Shown here in pieces: positions 46,421-54,697 of a stretch of DNA of 64,000 nucleotides. The position numbers and the translations under genes are program-made. Position 1 is the stretch's first letter. Each line of letters begins with the position of its first letter. Origin of the DNA: Halomonas ramblicola (GTDB taxonomy: Bacteria; Pseudomonadota; Gammaproteobacteria; Pseudomonadales; Halomonadaceae). The notes under the pieces were generated by a model that was not told the origin of the DNA, did no database searches, and was given only the letters and a program-made list of their open reading frames with translations. The stretch lies in assembly GCF_030409215.1 (NCBI RefSeq), contig NZ_JAUFPL010000032.1:468011-532010 (forward strand), given 5' to 3'.

Positions 46421-46555
46421 CTCTAATTAGCTAAATTAATATATGTTTAATTAAAGAAATTTTATATATCCGCTGGCCGCTGTATGGCATGGATTAACGC
46501 TCAGCCAAATTCGTCTATCTTGGCATAATAGTCTAATTGTTCATGGGCATGAAAA

Positions 46556-47101
46556 ATGTTAGAAAATTTGGATGTGTTCCTGAAAGTCATTGACCGAATT
46601 ATTCCGGTTTTGTCAGTTCGAGCTATGAGTCGACGCCGTTATTTTGAAGAAGTAATAGAGCCATTGTTTCGAGAGCTTGAACCAGTCGTGGAGGACTACT
46701 TCGCATTCTTCTCTAAAAGTCTAGAACTTGTCAGGGATGCGGATCGAAGCGAAATTTCAGCCATCGTTTCACAGGTAAGAGAGATGCGCGATAAACAATT
46801 TCTCGCAAGAACTAAAGTTCGCGAGCTTGCGAGGGTTTTACACGAAAGCTCCAAAGATCGGATAGTGATAAATTTCGGGCGTTGTGTATGCGCTTTGTTT
46901 GAAGCGGCCCCCCATAGACCGGACTTGAGAAAAATGTCAAAGTCCGTGAAGCTTATTGAGCTCTTCGAGCTTGTTGAATATAACTACGTAGGTCGTGCGG
47001 AACTTGTCCGAGCCTTGAAGGATTCAAAGGACGAAGTTTCAATTCAATGGATAGCTATTGTTCAATCTTACGGCCACCTTAGGCTACGGAGCGTTGTCTG
47101 A
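46556..47101 (+). CDS. Unknown helical cassette protein
   Basis: 181 residues, nearly all helix-forming: MLENLDVFLKVIDRIIPVLSVRAMSRRRYFEEVIEPLFRELEPVVEDYFAFFSKSLELVRDADRSE. The middle has a charged RDKQFLARTKVRELARVLHESSKDRIVINFGRCVCAL. No signal or membrane helix, no family recognised. It begins ATG shortly after the long gap with copy F. Likely cytosolic. Confidence 0.6.
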   Translation: MLENLDVFLKVIDRIIPVLSVRAMSRRRYFEEVIEPLFRELEPVVEDYFAFFSKSLELVRDADRSEISAIVSQVREMRDKQFLARTKVRELARVLHESSKDRIVINFGRCVCALFEAAPHRPDLRKMSKSVKLIELFELVEYNYVGRAELVRALKDSKDEVSIQWIAIVQSYGHLRLRSVV

Positions 47102-47254
47102 TACGAACTGATTTATGGTTTAAGTGCTCCAGACTTGACCCGGTACTCTGCAGATGGATGTCGGGCAGGTGCTTCGCTTATTATTTTTAAATTAGGATTA
47201 GCGGCTTTGTCCTTTTTTATATCGCCTCCGTGCTTCGGCTTATATCAGCCCTTA

Positions 47255-47300
47255 CTGAACGACTGCTTCTGGCCGATAGGGAGCTCTTGACTATGTTGAG
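47255..47300 (+). repeat. CGCTTCTGGCCGA-type element, copy G
   Basis: CGACTGCTTCTGGCCGATAGGGAGCTCTTGACTATGTTGAG. It ends only 16 nt before the ATG of the next gene, so it may contain the start-proximal leader. Confidence 0.7.
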
Positions 47301-47315
47301 CAAGCGATTTAGAAG

Positions 47316-47720
47316 ATGAGTTTATATAGATTTTCTATACTAATGTTTTTCTCTATATTAGTGAGCGGGTGCGCGAATTACGGTTGTTATGAAGAAGATT
47401 ATCTATTTTTTGGTGAAAAGTTTTCAGTCGGATATCTTTCGGATGTTCAAGATGCAAACGTGCGAAACCATATGGCGATCATGGAGGGTGTTGGTGATGA
47501 AATATTCGAATCTAAAGAAAAAATGTTAAGATATGGTTATACTGTTGTTGATTGCAATATAACCCCCAGGGGCGTTCGATACTGCTCTGGTGTTAAGAGC
47601 ATTAAAGAAGCCCGCGTCAGGAAAATATGTCCTAGTCATGGGTCAGTTTGTGAAGATGGCACATACTCTAGCTCTCGGGGTAGGGGAACTTGCTCTCATC
47701 ATGGAGGTGTTGCTGACTAG
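47316..47720 (+). CDS. Cassette lipoprotein with DUF3761-like C-terminus
   Basis: 134 residues. A lipobox LVSGC follows a hydrophobic signal. The C-terminal CPSHGSVCEDGTYSSSRGRGTCSHHGGVAD is the DUF3761 motif of secreted proteins. Probably outer-membrane or periplasmic. It is followed by GCCTAAC, a half attC core. Confidence 0.7.
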   Translation: MSLYRFSILMFFSILVSGCANYGCYEEDYLFFGEKFSVGYLSDVQDANVRNHMAIMEGVGDEIFESKEKMLRYGYTVVDCNITPRGVRYCSGVKSIKEARVRKICPSHGSVCEDGTYSSSRGRGTCSHHGGVAD

Positions 47721-47811
47721 CTGCCTAACAATCTAAACAGGAAAAAAGCTAACCAGATCCTCGTAACGTCGTCTTCGTTATTCCAGGTGGGTGCTGCATA
47801 ATGTATCATTG

Positions 47812-47925
47812 AAAGACCGCTTTTGGCCGGATGGAGTGTGTTAGCCTATGCTGATGGAATGGCTAAGTCAGTTGATGACTCAAAGTGGCCGGCCCATCAA
47901 ATGCAGCCGGCACGTTCACCCAATG
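47812..47925 (+). repeat. CGCTTCTGGCCGA-type element, copy H (long form)
   Basis: GACCGCTTTTGGCCGGATGG, then TAGCCTATGCTGATGGAATGGC and GGCCGGCCCATCAAATGCAGCCGGCACG. The best-preserved long copy. It ends 46 nt before the next ATG. Confidence 0.75.
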
Positions 47926-47970
47926 ATAAGACGGGAACTCTAATCACTGTTCTGCTTCAAGGAGAAGCCG

Positions 47971-48531
47971 ATGAAGATCGCATGCCTTGGTTGGGGCTCG
48001 TTGATTTGGGACCCTCGTGGATTGCCAATTCGCGGCAATTGGTTCGAGGACGGCCCAATTCTCCCAATCGAATTCGCTCGAGAATCGGGTGGAAAGCGCG
48101 TGACGCTTGTGATTGTCGAACAAGGCACTCTGGTAAGAACCCTATGGGCTCTGATGTCCGTGGTCGCCCTTGAGGATGCGAAGGCGGCTCTGGCAGAACG
48201 AGAAGGCATCTCCGAGGAGAACATCAAATACTCTATCGGCTACTGGTGTTCCGAGACCGAGACTTCGCACGGTAGATGTGAAGCACAGATCGGAGCTTGG
48301 GCAAAAGAACTTGGCCTTGATGCGGTGGTTTGGACTAATCTTAAATGTGGGTTTCGGAATGCGAGAGATAAAATGCCAACCTACGAACAGATCCTCGACC
48401 ACCTACAGACCATTGATCATGAGGAACGCCAGGTAGCGGAGAGGTACATTCGAAGGGCGCCAGTACAAATAGACACCAAGTTTCGTAGGTGGCTCACACG
48501 TGATTTTGGTTGGGATCCGATTGAGACATAA
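47971..48531 (+). CDS. Gamma-glutamylcyclotransferase-like protein
   Basis: 186 residues. CLGWGSLIWDPRGLPIRGNWFEDGPILPIEFARES resembles the YGSL(M/I)W start of gamma-glutamylcyclotransferase (GGCT)-type folds. The middle CEAQIGAWAKELGLDAVVWTNLKCGFR is unusual. Such proteins can break down gamma-glutamyl or ADP-ribose-like conjugates. Its stop lies in the first core of an attC-like site, as in a cassette. Ribosome site CAAGGAGAAGCCG. Confidence 0.68.
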   Translation: MKIACLGWGSLIWDPRGLPIRGNWFEDGPILPIEFARESGGKRVTLVIVEQGTLVRTLWALMSVVALEDAKAALAEREGISEENIKYSIGYWCSETETSHGRCEAQIGAWAKELGLDAVVWTNLKCGFRNARDKMPTYEQILDHLQTIDHEERQVAERYIRRAPVQIDTKFRRWLTRDFGWDPIET

Positions 48532-48595
48532 CATGTCGCTCAACCGGACATCTGTACGCTTCGCGCGCCGCTGTCGGTTAGCTATACGTTAGGCC
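48526..48595 (+). other. attC-like recombination site 4
   Basis: ACATAAC (48526-48532, including the stop codon) and GTTAGGC (48588-48594) flank an imperfect palindrome with the centre ACGCTTCGCGCGCCG. Good attC geometry (70 nt). Confidence 0.75.
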
Positions 48596-48610
48596 GTTCA
48601 AGGAATAACA

Positions 48611-48973
48611 ATGAAACGTGATCTTGACCTCGTACGTAAAATCCTTCTCACGCTTGAGGCTAAACCAGGGCCTGAGGCTGTGGAAACGCTGGACATTGAG
48701 GGCTATGACAACCTTACAATCAAATACCATTTGTTGTTGCTTGCTCAAGCTAAGCTCATTGACTACGAACCTGAAATGACGAATACGGGAAGAATAATTC
48801 GAGTTCTAGCCTTTAATCCGTCTTGGGCGGGCCATGAGTTTCTAGACGCAGTACGTGAGGAGAAAGTGTGGGAAAATGTAAAGGCTAAGGCCGCAGAGAA
48901 AGGGGTATCTATGCCCTTCGACATTGTAAAGTCCCTGGCGATTGATGCCGTGAAAAGTATTTTTGGGTTATGA
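48611..48973 (+). CDS. DUF2513-like cassette protein
   Basis: 120 residues. MKRDLDLVRKILLTLEAKPGP and TIKYHLLLLAQAKLIDYEP form the winged-helix-like core typical of DUF2513. The C-terminus SMPFDIVKSLAIDAVKSIFG is helical. Function unknown; such genes are common on plasmids and in integrons. It follows attC 4 by 16 nt. Confidence 0.75.
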   Translation: MKRDLDLVRKILLTLEAKPGPEAVETLDIEGYDNLTIKYHLLLLAQAKLIDYEPEMTNTGRIIRVLAFNPSWAGHEFLDAVREEKVWENVKAKAAEKGVSMPFDIVKSLAIDAVKSIFGL

Positions 48974-49007
48974 GACCTAATTACTGTTATACATGCATAA
49001 GCTTATG

Positions 49008-49029
49008 CTCAACGTCCGCTCCTGGCCGA
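49008..49029 (+). repeat. CGCTTCTGGCCGA-type element, copy I, interrupted by the IS
   Basis: CTCAACGTCCGCTCCTGGCCGA runs directly into the IS left end at GAGGCTGTGTG. The rest of the element is not found to the right of the IS, so sequence was lost at the insertion. Confidence 0.65.
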
Positions 49030-50714
49030 GGCTGTGTGAAAACGTGGCTCCCGCTATACTTTACCCGTGACAGCTCGTGGAGGTGCCAATGAAGCGCTTC
49101 GTTTCAGGTGAGTCCCGGTCTCAAGCCACGTTGTTCCCTGAGCTTCTGGATGATTTCGTCGCAGAGGACAACCCGGTCCGAGCCATCGAGGCCTTCGTCG
49201 AGGCTCTCGACCTCAGACAACTAGGTTTCAAGGGTGTCGACCCACATGCCACCGGTCGGCCCGCGTATCACCCCGCTATACTCCTGAAAATCTATCTCTA
49301 CGGTTACCTCAATCGCGTCCAATCCAGCCGTCGCCTAGAGCGCGAGGCACAGCGCAATGTCGAGCTGATGTGGCTGACAGAGCGCCTGGCACCGGACTTC
49401 AAGACGATTGCCGACTTCCGTAAGCACAATGGCAAGGCGATCCGCGACACCTGTCGAGACTTTATCGTGCTCTGCCGGCGCCTGGGGCTCTTCTCACAAG
49501 CCATCGTGGCCATCGACGGGAGCAAATTCAAAGCGGTCAACAACCGAGACCGCAACTTTACGTTCGCCAAGATGAAACGGCGCGCCGAGGAAATCGAGAA
49601 GAGCATTGAGCATTACCTGCGCCAACTCGACTCAGCTGACCAGGGAGTTCCGGCTGTCACAGAAGCACAGGCGGCTCACCTGAAGGACAAGATTGCAGCC
49701 CTCACGGAGGAGGTGCAGCAACTGCAAGCAATTGAAATCCAAAGAACACAGGCACCAGACCAACAGGTGTCGTTGACGGATCCCGATGCCCGCTCCATGA
49801 CGACGCGAGGCACTGGGGTAGTGGGATACAATGTGCAGACGGCCGTCGACAGCCGGCACCACTTGATCATCGCCCATGAGGTCACCAACGTCGGCAGTGA
49901 TCGCAGTCAACTGTCCCGGATGGCCAAACAGGCGCGTGATGCCATCTGTGCCAGCGATCTCAACGTCGTAGCTGATCGCGGTTATTTTAAAGGAGAAGAG
50001 ATTCTCGCGTGCCACGAGGCCGGTATCACCACCTATCTCCCCAAACCCAAGACCTCACCGAGTCAGGCCAAAGGGATGTATCCCAGAGAGGCATTTCGGT
50101 ATGTGCCTGAAAAGAATGAATATCGCTGCCCTGCGGGAGAGCGGCTGATCTGGCGTTTCAAGAGTGTCGAAAAGAGCCAGATACTACATTGCTACTGGAG
50201 TTCGGCCTGCCCGTACTGCTCAATGAAGCCGCAATGCACCACGGGGAACTACCGACGAATCAAGCGCTGGGAGCATGAGGATGTGCTTGAGTCAGTGCAG
50301 TCTGGTTTGGACAAGAAACCGGAAATGATGCGCCTCAGACGCCAGACAGTCGAGCACCCGTTCGGAACGCTGAAGGCCTGGATGGGTGCGACACATTTTC
50401 TGACCAAAACCCTCAAAAATGTCAGCACGGAAATGAGCCTTCACGTGCTGGCCTACAATATGAAGCGCGTCATGAATATCCTCGGTACCAAGCGATTGAT
50501 TCAGGCGATGCGGGCGTAATGCACCTGCCGCCCTAGTCGCGCCTGTAGCGGCCTGTGACGCTCTCCAGGGAGGATTTCTTGGGAAGCGTGACTTTGAATA
50601 ACCTCGGATGTGGCGATGATGGAAGTGCTCTGAAGCGTCTCGTTGGCCGCTGAGAGCGGCTTCATCGCTAGATACAGGTATAGGCGGCGGGTATTCGTGT
50701 TTTCACACAGCCTC
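49028..50714 (+). mobile_element. IS1182-family insertion sequence
   Basis: Inverted ends GAGGCTGTGTGAAAAC at 49028-49043 and its complement at 50699-50714, about 1687 bp, with one complete transposase. No clear target duplication is seen: left and right neighbours do not match, and the array element on the left is cut without continuing on the right. The sequence after the transposase (50520-50698) holds no gene. Confidence 0.88.
49089..50519 (+). CDS. IS1182-family transposase
   Basis: 476 residues from the ATG at 49089 (GGAGGTGCCA). It starts MKRFVSGESRSQATLFPELLDDFVAEDNPVRAIEAFVEALDL, typical for the family. RNase H-like DDE residues are expected in VAIDGSKFKAV (about 140), VVADRGYFKGEE (about 300) and VEHPFGTLKAW (about 420). 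A cysteine cluster (CHYWSSACPYC...QC) lies before the last motif. The frame is intact, so it could be active. Confidence 0.93.
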   Translation: MKRFVSGESRSQATLFPELLDDFVAEDNPVRAIEAFVEALDLRQLGFKGVDPHATGRPAYHPAILLKIYLYGYLNRVQSSRRLEREAQRNVELMWLTERLAPDFKTIADFRKHNGKAIRDTCRDFIVLCRRLGLFSQAIVAIDGSKFKAVNNRDRNFTFAKMKRRAEEIEKSIEHYLRQLDSADQGVPAVTEAQAAHLKDKIAALTEEVQQLQAIEIQRTQAPDQQVSLTDPDARSMTTRGTGVVGYNVQTAVDSRHHLIIAHEVTNVGSDRSQLSRMAKQARDAICASDLNVVADRGYFKGEEILACHEAGITTYLPKPKTSPSQAKGMYPREAFRYVPEKNEYRCPAGERLIWRFKSVEKSQILHCYWSSACPYCSMKPQCTTGNYRRIKRWEHEDVLESVQSGLDKKPEMMRLRRQTVEHPFGTLKAWMGATHFLTKTLKNVSTEMSLHVLAYNMKRVMNILGTKRLIQAMRA

Positions 50715-50871
50715 GACCGATTTCTGTCCTTCTCTTCTTAACCGAGGAATGGCACCCCACCGCTCTGTTACCTACGCTAACCCTATGTAACGGCCTCGAG
50801 CACCCGTGGCGGGCGTCCCGGTCCATGCCATGGCTGCGCAGGCCAGGGCCGGGCGACAAGGAGGGCGGCGC

Positions 50872-51957
50872 ATGGCCAATCCCACGCAGCGGTTGATCCT
50901 GTTGTTCGATGGCACCTGGAACGATCCCCAGGACCGCACGAACATCTACCGGCTGGCCCGGGACATCTCCGACTACGATGCGCATGGCGTCCGGCAGAGC
51001 TTCTTCTACGAGCCGGGGGTCGGCACGCGGCAGTGGGAGCGTATCACCGGCGGGGCCTTCGGAGTGGGGCTGAGCCGCAACCTCCAGAAGGGCTACGACT
51101 GGCTGGTGCGCCACTACCTGGAGGGGTCGCAGATCTTCGTCCTCGGCTTCAGCCGAGGCGCCTACACGGCGCGCAGCCTGGTGGGGATGATCCGCAAGTG
51201 CGGGCTGTTGCGGGTCGCCACGCCCGGCCTGGTGGAGGAGGCCGAGGCCCTCTACCGCGATAAGCAGATTGCCCCCGACGATGCGCGTTGCAGCGATTTC
51301 CGGCGGCGCTACAGCCGCGAGATCGAGATCCACTTCATCGGCGTGTGGGATACCGTCGGGGCGCTGGGGATTCCGGGCACCAACCTGTCCGAGCATGGGC
51401 GCTATGCCTGGCACGATACCGAGTTGTCGTCGATCGTGCGGCATGCCTATCAGGCGGTGGCGCTGGACGAGCATCGCGCGGCCTATGACATTGCCCTCTG
51501 GACCCACGCCGGTGGCCAGAAGAAGCCGAGCCAGCTGGAGGTGGAGCAGCGCTGGTTCATCGGCGCCCATGCCAATGTGGGCGGCGGCTACCGGATGGCG
51601 GACGGCGGTTTCGATCCCCTGGCCAGCCTGGCCTATGGCTGGATGTGCCAGAAGGCCGAGCGGGCGGGGTTGAAGCTGTTCATCCCGGAGCCCCTGCCCG
51701 AGGCCTATCGGGCCAAGCCGCGGGATTCCTACCAGGAGTTCATGCGGGGGCTGTATCGCTGGTACAAGTCGCTGACGCAGGGCGGCGATGGCAGGCATCA
51801 TCGGGGCTATGCCAGCGACCGCGACGGCAACCCGGCGGTGGGCGTCAGCGTCGATCCGTCCGTGTGGCGTCGCTGGCAGGAAAATTCCGGCTATCGGCCG
51901 GAGACCCTGGTCGCGGCGGGCTGTACTCCCCCGGAGCCCCTGCCCATCGAGGGATGA
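50872..51957 (+). CDS. DUF2235 alpha/beta-hydrolase, T6SS lipase effector Tle1-like
   Basis: 361 residues from MANPTQRLILLFDGTWNDPQDRTNIYRLAR (AAGGAGGGCGG ribosome site). The DUF2235 domain has the nucleophile elbow GFSRGAYTARSLVGMIRKCG (S94), HFIGVWDTVGALGIPG with the acid, and a late EVEQRWFIGAHANVGGGYRMADGGF bearing the histidine. These are phospholipases delivered by type VI secretion in known cases. The adjacent gene encodes an exported protein, which may be its immunity factor. It is close to the IS and may have been cut off from a longer operon. Confidence 0.85.
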   Translation: MANPTQRLILLFDGTWNDPQDRTNIYRLARDISDYDAHGVRQSFFYEPGVGTRQWERITGGAFGVGLSRNLQKGYDWLVRHYLEGSQIFVLGFSRGAYTARSLVGMIRKCGLLRVATPGLVEEAEALYRDKQIAPDDARCSDFRRRYSREIEIHFIGVWDTVGALGIPGTNLSEHGRYAWHDTELSSIVRHAYQAVALDEHRAAYDIALWTHAGGQKKPSQLEVEQRWFIGAHANVGGGYRMADGGFDPLASLAYGWMCQKAERAGLKLFIPEPLPEAYRAKPRDSYQEFMRGLYRWYKSLTQGGDGRHHRGYASDRDGNPAVGVSVDPSVWRRWQENSGYRPETLVAAGCTPPEPLPIEG

Positions 51958-51978
51958 GCCGTTGCATGGGAGGCGGTG

Positions 51979-52476
51979 ATGGGAGCTCGAGGGAAATCCC
52001 GCGCCGGGGTGTTCGCTGGTCTGATGATGGTGGCGCATGCGGCGGTGGCGGAACTGCCGCACTGCGAGCCGCGCAGCCAGCGGGAACCGGGGCGGCTCAA
52101 CCTGTGGGCCGGGGCGGCGCAATACGGCCTCGTGCCGCCTTGCCGGGCGACGCTCGAGGCGTACATTCCCCGCATGACGGCACTGCGCGAGTTCATCGGT
52201 TCGCTGGCGGCCCACGATGCCCGGGGAACGGCAGTGGCGTCGCAGGCGCTGAGGGTGGGGCTGGCGCCGACGGATTACGGCATGTTCGCCGACGAGATCG
52301 CGCTGGAGCCGATCGAGGGGCATGCCTGCCAGGCCCTGGCGCTGTCGATGACGATTTCCGGGTGCCTGGGCGAAGGGGGCGAGGCGATCGAGTGTCCCGA
52401 GGTCCGGGTCAAGGCGCCCGACGGGTTCGAGGCCTTCTCGGCGGGGGGAGCCGGGGTGGCGGTCTGTCGCGACTGA
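51979..52476 (+). CDS. Exported protein, possible immunity partner of the DUF2235 lipase
   Basis: 165 residues from the ATG at 51979 (GGGAGGCGGTG). A signal peptide ends near VAHAAVA. The mature domain contains six cysteines including PHCEPRS, PPCRATLE and GHACQALALSMTISGCLG, so disulfides are likely. It follows the lipase gene by 21 nt. Tle1-type effectors often have an adjacent periplasmic immunity protein, so this is a candidate, but I know no family match. Confidence 0.6.
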   Translation: MGARGKSRAGVFAGLMMVAHAAVAELPHCEPRSQREPGRLNLWAGAAQYGLVPPCRATLEAYIPRMTALREFIGSLAAHDARGTAVASQALRVGLAPTDYGMFADEIALEPIEGHACQALALSMTISGCLGEGGEAIECPEVRVKAPDGFEAFSAGGAGVAVCRD

Positions 52477-52559
52477 GGTGTGCGGGCGCCACCATGGGGC
52501 GAGGCGGGCATTTCCGGGGCCTGGATGGTGCAGGGCAGCATCGGCGAGCGAGCGGAGAG

Positions 52560-52725
52560 ACAAGGCCTTGCGCTTGTGTTTTTGTTCAAGGCCTTGTTCA
52601 GAAAGGGTTTTGTGTTTCTTGGCTCGATGATCGCATTGTAATTGGCAGGATCGCCGCCCTGGCGGCGGCGATTCGAAGCGTGAGCTGGCGTGCTCCACCT
52701 GGTCCCCTTCGGGGGACCTTTTTTA
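52560..52725 (+). ncRNA. Candidate small RNA ending in a strong terminator
   Basis: In a 402-bp gap (52477-52878) with lower GC than the core, a structured stretch carries a hairpin (ATCGCCGCC...GGCGGCGAT at 52650-52672) and ends in a perfect terminator. There is also a twice-repeated 10-bp palindrome CAAGGCCTTG (52561 and 52587). No ORF spans it. Promoter boxes are not convincing, so the 5' end is unknown. Confidence 0.35.
52702..52725 (+). terminator. Strong Rho-independent terminator
   Basis: GGTCCCC-TTCG-GGGGACC followed by TTTTTT. A classic stem with a TTCG tetraloop and T-run, about 230 nt after the exported-protein gene and 155 nt before the DUF4202 gene. Confidence 0.9.
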
Positions 52726-52878
52726 TGCGTGCGTCAGTGGCCGGCATCATGGTCGCTGCGACCCGCGGCGACAACGCGACCTTAGTGGTAGGGCCCGGCC
52801 GATGTGTGCCCTGCCGGGCAGGCCGGGTATGCTGGAGGCCGACCCTTTCCGTATCCGCAACCCTTCGAGGAGCGACCC

Positions 52879-53469
52879 ATGTCCGTCGATACCCCTTACG
52901 CCAAGACCCTGGCCGCCCTGGATGCCCTGCACGCGGAGGACCCGCGCCGCGTGGAGGCGGAGGGCGAGAGCCAGCCGCTGGAGCTGTGGCATGCCGGGCG
53001 CATGAGCGCCTGGCTGGAGCGGCTGATGGACGATCCCGACGAACGGGTGCGGCTGGCGGTGCGCGCCCAGCATTTGCAGCGCTGGCAGGTGCCGCGCGGC
53101 GACTACCCCGAGGGCCGGGTGGGCTACCTGACCTGGCGGCGTGATCAGGGCAAGCGCGCCGGCGAGACCACCGCTCGCCTGATGCAGGAGGCGGGCTACT
53201 CCGCCGAGGCGGCCGAGCAGGTGGCGGCGATGATCCGCAAGCAGGGACTGGGCCGCGACCCGGGCACCCAGGCGGTGGAGGACTGCGCCTGCCTGGTGTT
53301 CCTGGAGAACTACTTCGCCGACTTCTCGAAGCAGGTCGACCACGACCACCTGATCCGCATCGTGCAGAAGACCTGGAAGAAGATGTCGCCGCGCGCCCAC
53401 GAGCTGGCCCTGGGGCTGCCGATGAGCGACGAGGCGCGGCGCCTGGTGGAGGAGGCCCTGGCGGGCTGA
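52879..53469 (+). CDS. DUF4202-domain protein
   Basis: 196 residues from ATG at 52879 (GAGGAGCGACCC). TPYAKTLAALDALHAEDPRRVEAEGESQPLELWHAGRMSAWLERL and the later EAGYSAEAAEQVAAMIRKQGLGRDPGTQAVEDCACLVFLENYFADF are the DUF4202 pattern, a family found with carbon-nitrogen metabolism in proteobacteria and in some sulfite or nitrogen pathways. The histidines and acidic residues may bind a metal. No operon with the convergent ackA. Confidence 0.88.
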   Translation: MSVDTPYAKTLAALDALHAEDPRRVEAEGESQPLELWHAGRMSAWLERLMDDPDERVRLAVRAQHLQRWQVPRGDYPEGRVGYLTWRRDQGKRAGETTARLMQEAGYSAEAAEQVAAMIRKQGLGRDPGTQAVEDCACLVFLENYFADFSKQVDHDHLIRIVQKTWKKMSPRAHELALGLPMSDEARRLVEEALAG

Positions 53470-53509
53470 GGCGCGCCGAGCGATCCCGGGCTCGCTGCAT
53501 TGCGTCGCG

Positions 53510-54697
53510 TCAAACGCCTGGCTGACGGCTGTACCAGGCGATCATGCGCTCCTCGTCGGTGGGGATGACCCAGGCGCCGACGCGGCTGTCGGCGGTGCTG
53601 ATGCGCCTGGCGTGGCGGCGATTGGCGGCGTCGTCGAGGCTCAGGCCCAGCCAGTCGCAACCGCGGCAGATGGCCTCGCGCACCGGGGCGGCGTGCTCGC
53701 CGATACCGGCGGTGAAGACCAACTGGTCGAGCCCGCCCAGGGCGGCGGCCAGGCTGCCGATCTCGCGCGCGGCGCGGTAGGTATAGAGGTCGATGGCCTC
53801 CCGGGCCTCGGGGGCGGGGCTGGCCAGCAGGTCGCGCATGTCGCTGCTGATGCCGGAGACGCCGAGCAGGCCGGAGCGCTTGTAGAGCAGGTCGCCGACC
53901 GCCTCGGCGCTCATGCCCTCCTCGTGGATCAGGTGCAGCACCAGGCCGGGGTCGAGGCTGCCGCTGCGGGTGCCCATGGGCAGGCCCTCGATGGCGGTGA
54001 AGCCCATGGTGGAGGCCACGCTCTGCCCATCGCGGATGGCGCACAGGCTGGCACCGTTGCCCAGGTGGGCGATGATCACCCGCTCGCGGGGGGCGTCGCC
54101 GAGGTGCTGCGGCAGCACCCGGTTGAGGTAGTCGTAGGAGAGGCCGTGGAAGCCGTAGCGGATCAGCCCGCGTGCGGTGAACTCGCGGGGCAGGGCGAAG
54201 TGGCGGGCCACGTCGGGCTGGGTGGCGTGGAAGGCGGTGTCGAAGCAGGCCACCTGGGGGAGCTCGGGGTGGCGCTCGGCGAGCCGCGCCACCGGCGCCA
54301 GGCAGAAGTGCTGGTGCAGCGGGGCCAGGGAGTTGAGCGCCTCCAACTCGTCGACGATCGCCGGCGTCAGCACCACCGGGCGGTGGTAGCGCTGCCCGCC
54401 GTGCACCACACGATGGCCGACCACGGCGAGCTCGAGCTCGGGCATGGCGTCGATCCATGCCAGCAGCCGGGTGGTGGCGTCCCGGTGGTCGAGCCGCTCG
54501 GGCAGAGCCCCGAGGTCGGCGTCCCGGGACTGGCCCCGGGCGTCGTGCAACTGGACGCCCGGCGTGGCGGTGCCGAGCCCGGCGAACTGGCCGCGGCAGC
54601 GCGGGGTGAGGTCGGCCAGCGCCTGGCCGGGTTGCGCGGCGTAGAGGGCGAACTTGAGGCTCGAGGAGCCGCTGTTGAGGGTGAGGATGTCACTCAT
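53510..54697 (-). CDS. ackA: Acetate kinase
   Basis: 395 residues. LTLNSGSSSLKFALY at the N-terminus, GHRVVHGG, FHGLSYDYLNR, HLGNGASLCAIRDG and GMRDLL-like segments are the acetate kinase family signatures. It interconverts acetyl phosphate and acetate with ADP/ATP. It follows the phosphotransacetylase fusion gene with 8 nt overlap, so both are translated together as the acetyl-CoA to acetate pathway. Confidence 0.96.
   Translation of the reverse strand: MSDILTLNSGSSSLKFALYAAQPGQALADLTPRCRGQFAGLGTATPGVQLHDARGQSRDADLGALPERLDHRDATTRLLAWIDAMPELELAVVGHRVVHGGQRYHRPVVLTPAIVDELEALNSLAPLHQHFCLAPVARLAERHPELPQVACFDTAFHATQPDVARHFALPREFTARGLIRYGFHGLSYDYLNRVLPQHLGDAPRERVIIAHLGNGASLCAIRDGQSVASTMGFTAIEGLPMGTRSGSLDPGLVLHLIHEEGMSAEAVGDLLYKRSGLLGVSGISSDMRDLLASPAPEAREAIDLYTYRAAREIGSLAAALGGLDQLVFTAGIGEHAAPVREAICRGCDWLGLSLDDAANRRHARRISTADSRVGAWVIPTDEERMIAWYSRQPGV

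Noticed and set aside
40384..49029. CRISPR array made of the repeated elements
   Set aside because: Copies are hundreds of bases apart, diverged, and separated by genes.
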